This document shows positions 62,735 to 64,000 of a stretch of 64,000 bases of DNA, in pieces; the stretch's first letter is position 1; each line of letters opens with the position of its first letter. The DNA comes from Sialis fuliginosa (Eukaryota; Arthropoda; Insecta; Megaloptera; Sialidae): assembly GCA_961205875.1 (NCBI GenBank), contig OY540813.1, positions 26,259,001 through 26,323,000 on the forward strand, written 5' to 3'. Both the position numbers and the translations under genes were made by a program. Under the pieces are notes generated by a model. It did not search any database and was not told the origin of the DNA. It saw only the letters and a program-made list of their open reading frames with translations.

Positions 62735-64000
62735 ATGTATGATATTCATACGATAATTGTTTATATTGTTAAATTCGCTATGACATTTTTATTGAGAAAT
62801 TATCTATATCTTGTATGTACATTAAAAATATTTTAAATTTTTGTTACTTAATGTTCTATGATATATGAAATGATTCCACATAAAACCATTATGAAAATCG
62901 ATGATTTAGGCAATCTAACAATTCTGCAATCTAAAAATGAATAAACATAAATCATAGCCAACTTTGTGAGTTTACGGAACATTAGATTTAGTCGACCAAT
63001 TTGATGTAAACTATAATTTTCATATTTGATGTTGATCTGGTTTGAAGCCAAGTGCAAGATAATTTATTATGGAAATCTAAAAAGGAATTGTTTGCTCGAA
63101 GCAAGGATTTTGTACCACTCGTCAAACATGTAATTGAAAGAGACTTTACTCTTTGGTGTTTCCTTGTTGTTCTGATTATACTTTTAAATTGTGTCATTGA
63201 ATAATGTCGTTGTAATTAATTTGTTTTTCTGTTGTTTAGTGGGATAGAAATTAATATCATTTAATTTGTTTTTATTTTAAATGAGATGAAGAAGGAAAAT
63301 CATTATATTACAATATTTTTATGAAAACACAATTTTTTGCTATTGTCAATTATTTTAAACGATCAGTTTTTTTATTATTTATTTAAAAGTTATTTGAATA
63401 CAAATATCTTAAATCATAAGATAAATTATAATATCTACAATTTAATCTATACATGAGTGAAATGACAATTATAACTTTTCATTTTACGTAATAAGTATTT
63501 TATACAAAATCAAAGATTAAAAATTAGGTTAATAAAAATATCGACAATATAAAATATGTTTATGAATTTATGAACTCCGTCTGCACAATTTAATTATTCT
63601 GGATTTTTTTAGTTTACAGGGAATAATTTCATATACTTTTTTAAAAACTTCTCGCTCTCATTTTGTTTATTAAAACTTGACACAAAAACTACTCTACCGA
63701 TTTTGATAGTTTCACTGTTCGAAATTCTATTATTACCTTTAAATGAATTTAAGCTATATGCTAATTGAATTTAGGCAGGTCCATATTACAAAAAAATTAA
63801 TTAATAATATTTTCTAATAAATGTGTATAAAAAATAAAAGTATATAATAATATATAGGTAGAAATAATTATTAACAGCTGTAAAATAGATATGGTTCTTA
63901 CGTTTTTAGGCAGCCAGTCGCGCAAGCATTCACATATGCGGGCAACTATTTGAGTACTCTTAAAAATTAATTTTAGTTAATTTTATAAGAAAACAAATAA
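62735..64000. other. No gene recognised
   Basis: AT-rich sequence to the end of the window. Near 63680-63715 ACTACTCTACCGATTTTGAT looks like part of a dispersed insect repeat. Confidence 0.4.

Noticed and set aside
1-64000. CRISPR arrays, operons or bacterial genes
   Set aside because: No regularly spaced short repeats with unique spacers and no long open frames; composition and transposon types are eukaryotic.

Overview
The window looks like gene-poor, strongly AT-rich eukaryotic nuclear DNA, most likely from an insect. The evidence is an interstitial run of the arthropod telomere motif TTAGG, many short DNA transposons of hAT, Tc1/pogo, piggyBac and PIF/Harbinger type, insect-style dispersed repeats carrying GACA/GTCT runs, and a spliced gene of a kind (DUF4806) common in insects. 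I cannot name the order with confidence. I found no intact host protein gene, rRNA, tRNA or CRISPR array. Nearly all short ORFs are chance reading frames in AT-rich DNA or mirror images inside palindromes.

Layout. 1-3300: a cluster of inverted-repeat elements with TAGGG ends, including a 957-bp palindrome whose arms are themselves palindromic (766-1722) and a 1.1-kb hAT-like foldback with an exact 8-bp target duplication (1958-3076) inside an older inverted-repeat element (1761-3297). 3300-18900: mostly anonymous DNA with a pogo/Tigger-like MITE (9622-10370), a Tc1 transposase C-terminal fragment (12625-12880) and a decayed hAT copy. 18875-23160: a TA-flanked MITE, then a 3.75-kb composite of diverged direct and inverted repeats. 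24000-32300: short repeats, including a partial copy of a module found again near 38 kb.

The most interesting part is 33688-39830. It is a 6.1-kb element with CACTGT termini, long subterminal tandem arrays at both ends (219-bp units on the left, 207-216-bp units on the right) and an internal minus-strand, five-exon, broken DUF4806-family gene. I read it as a degenerate CMC/EnSpm-like (CACTA-type) transposon. A 703-bp hAT element (32980-33682) landed exactly in its left terminus. A second, 1.8-kb hAT element (36623-38429) landed upstream of the gene. That second element carries a long inverted repeat whose loop encodes a cysteine-rich motif with the spacing of a tesmin/TSO1-like CXC domain.

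39831-64000: further nested and solitary DNA elements. These are a hAT element inside a Tigger-like MITE (42395-43027), a TA-flanked long-TIR element (43073-43769), a piggyBac-like deletion derivative still carrying part of the transposase C-terminus (46029-46639), TTAGG repeats (49220-49244), an inverted-repeat element (51158-51821), a Harbinger-like MITE (53630-53822) and a tiny piggyBac-like MITE (54691-54835). The rest is AT-rich DNA in which I recognise no gene. The target-site duplications give a relative order of insertion, so the window is best read as layered transposon stratigraphy.
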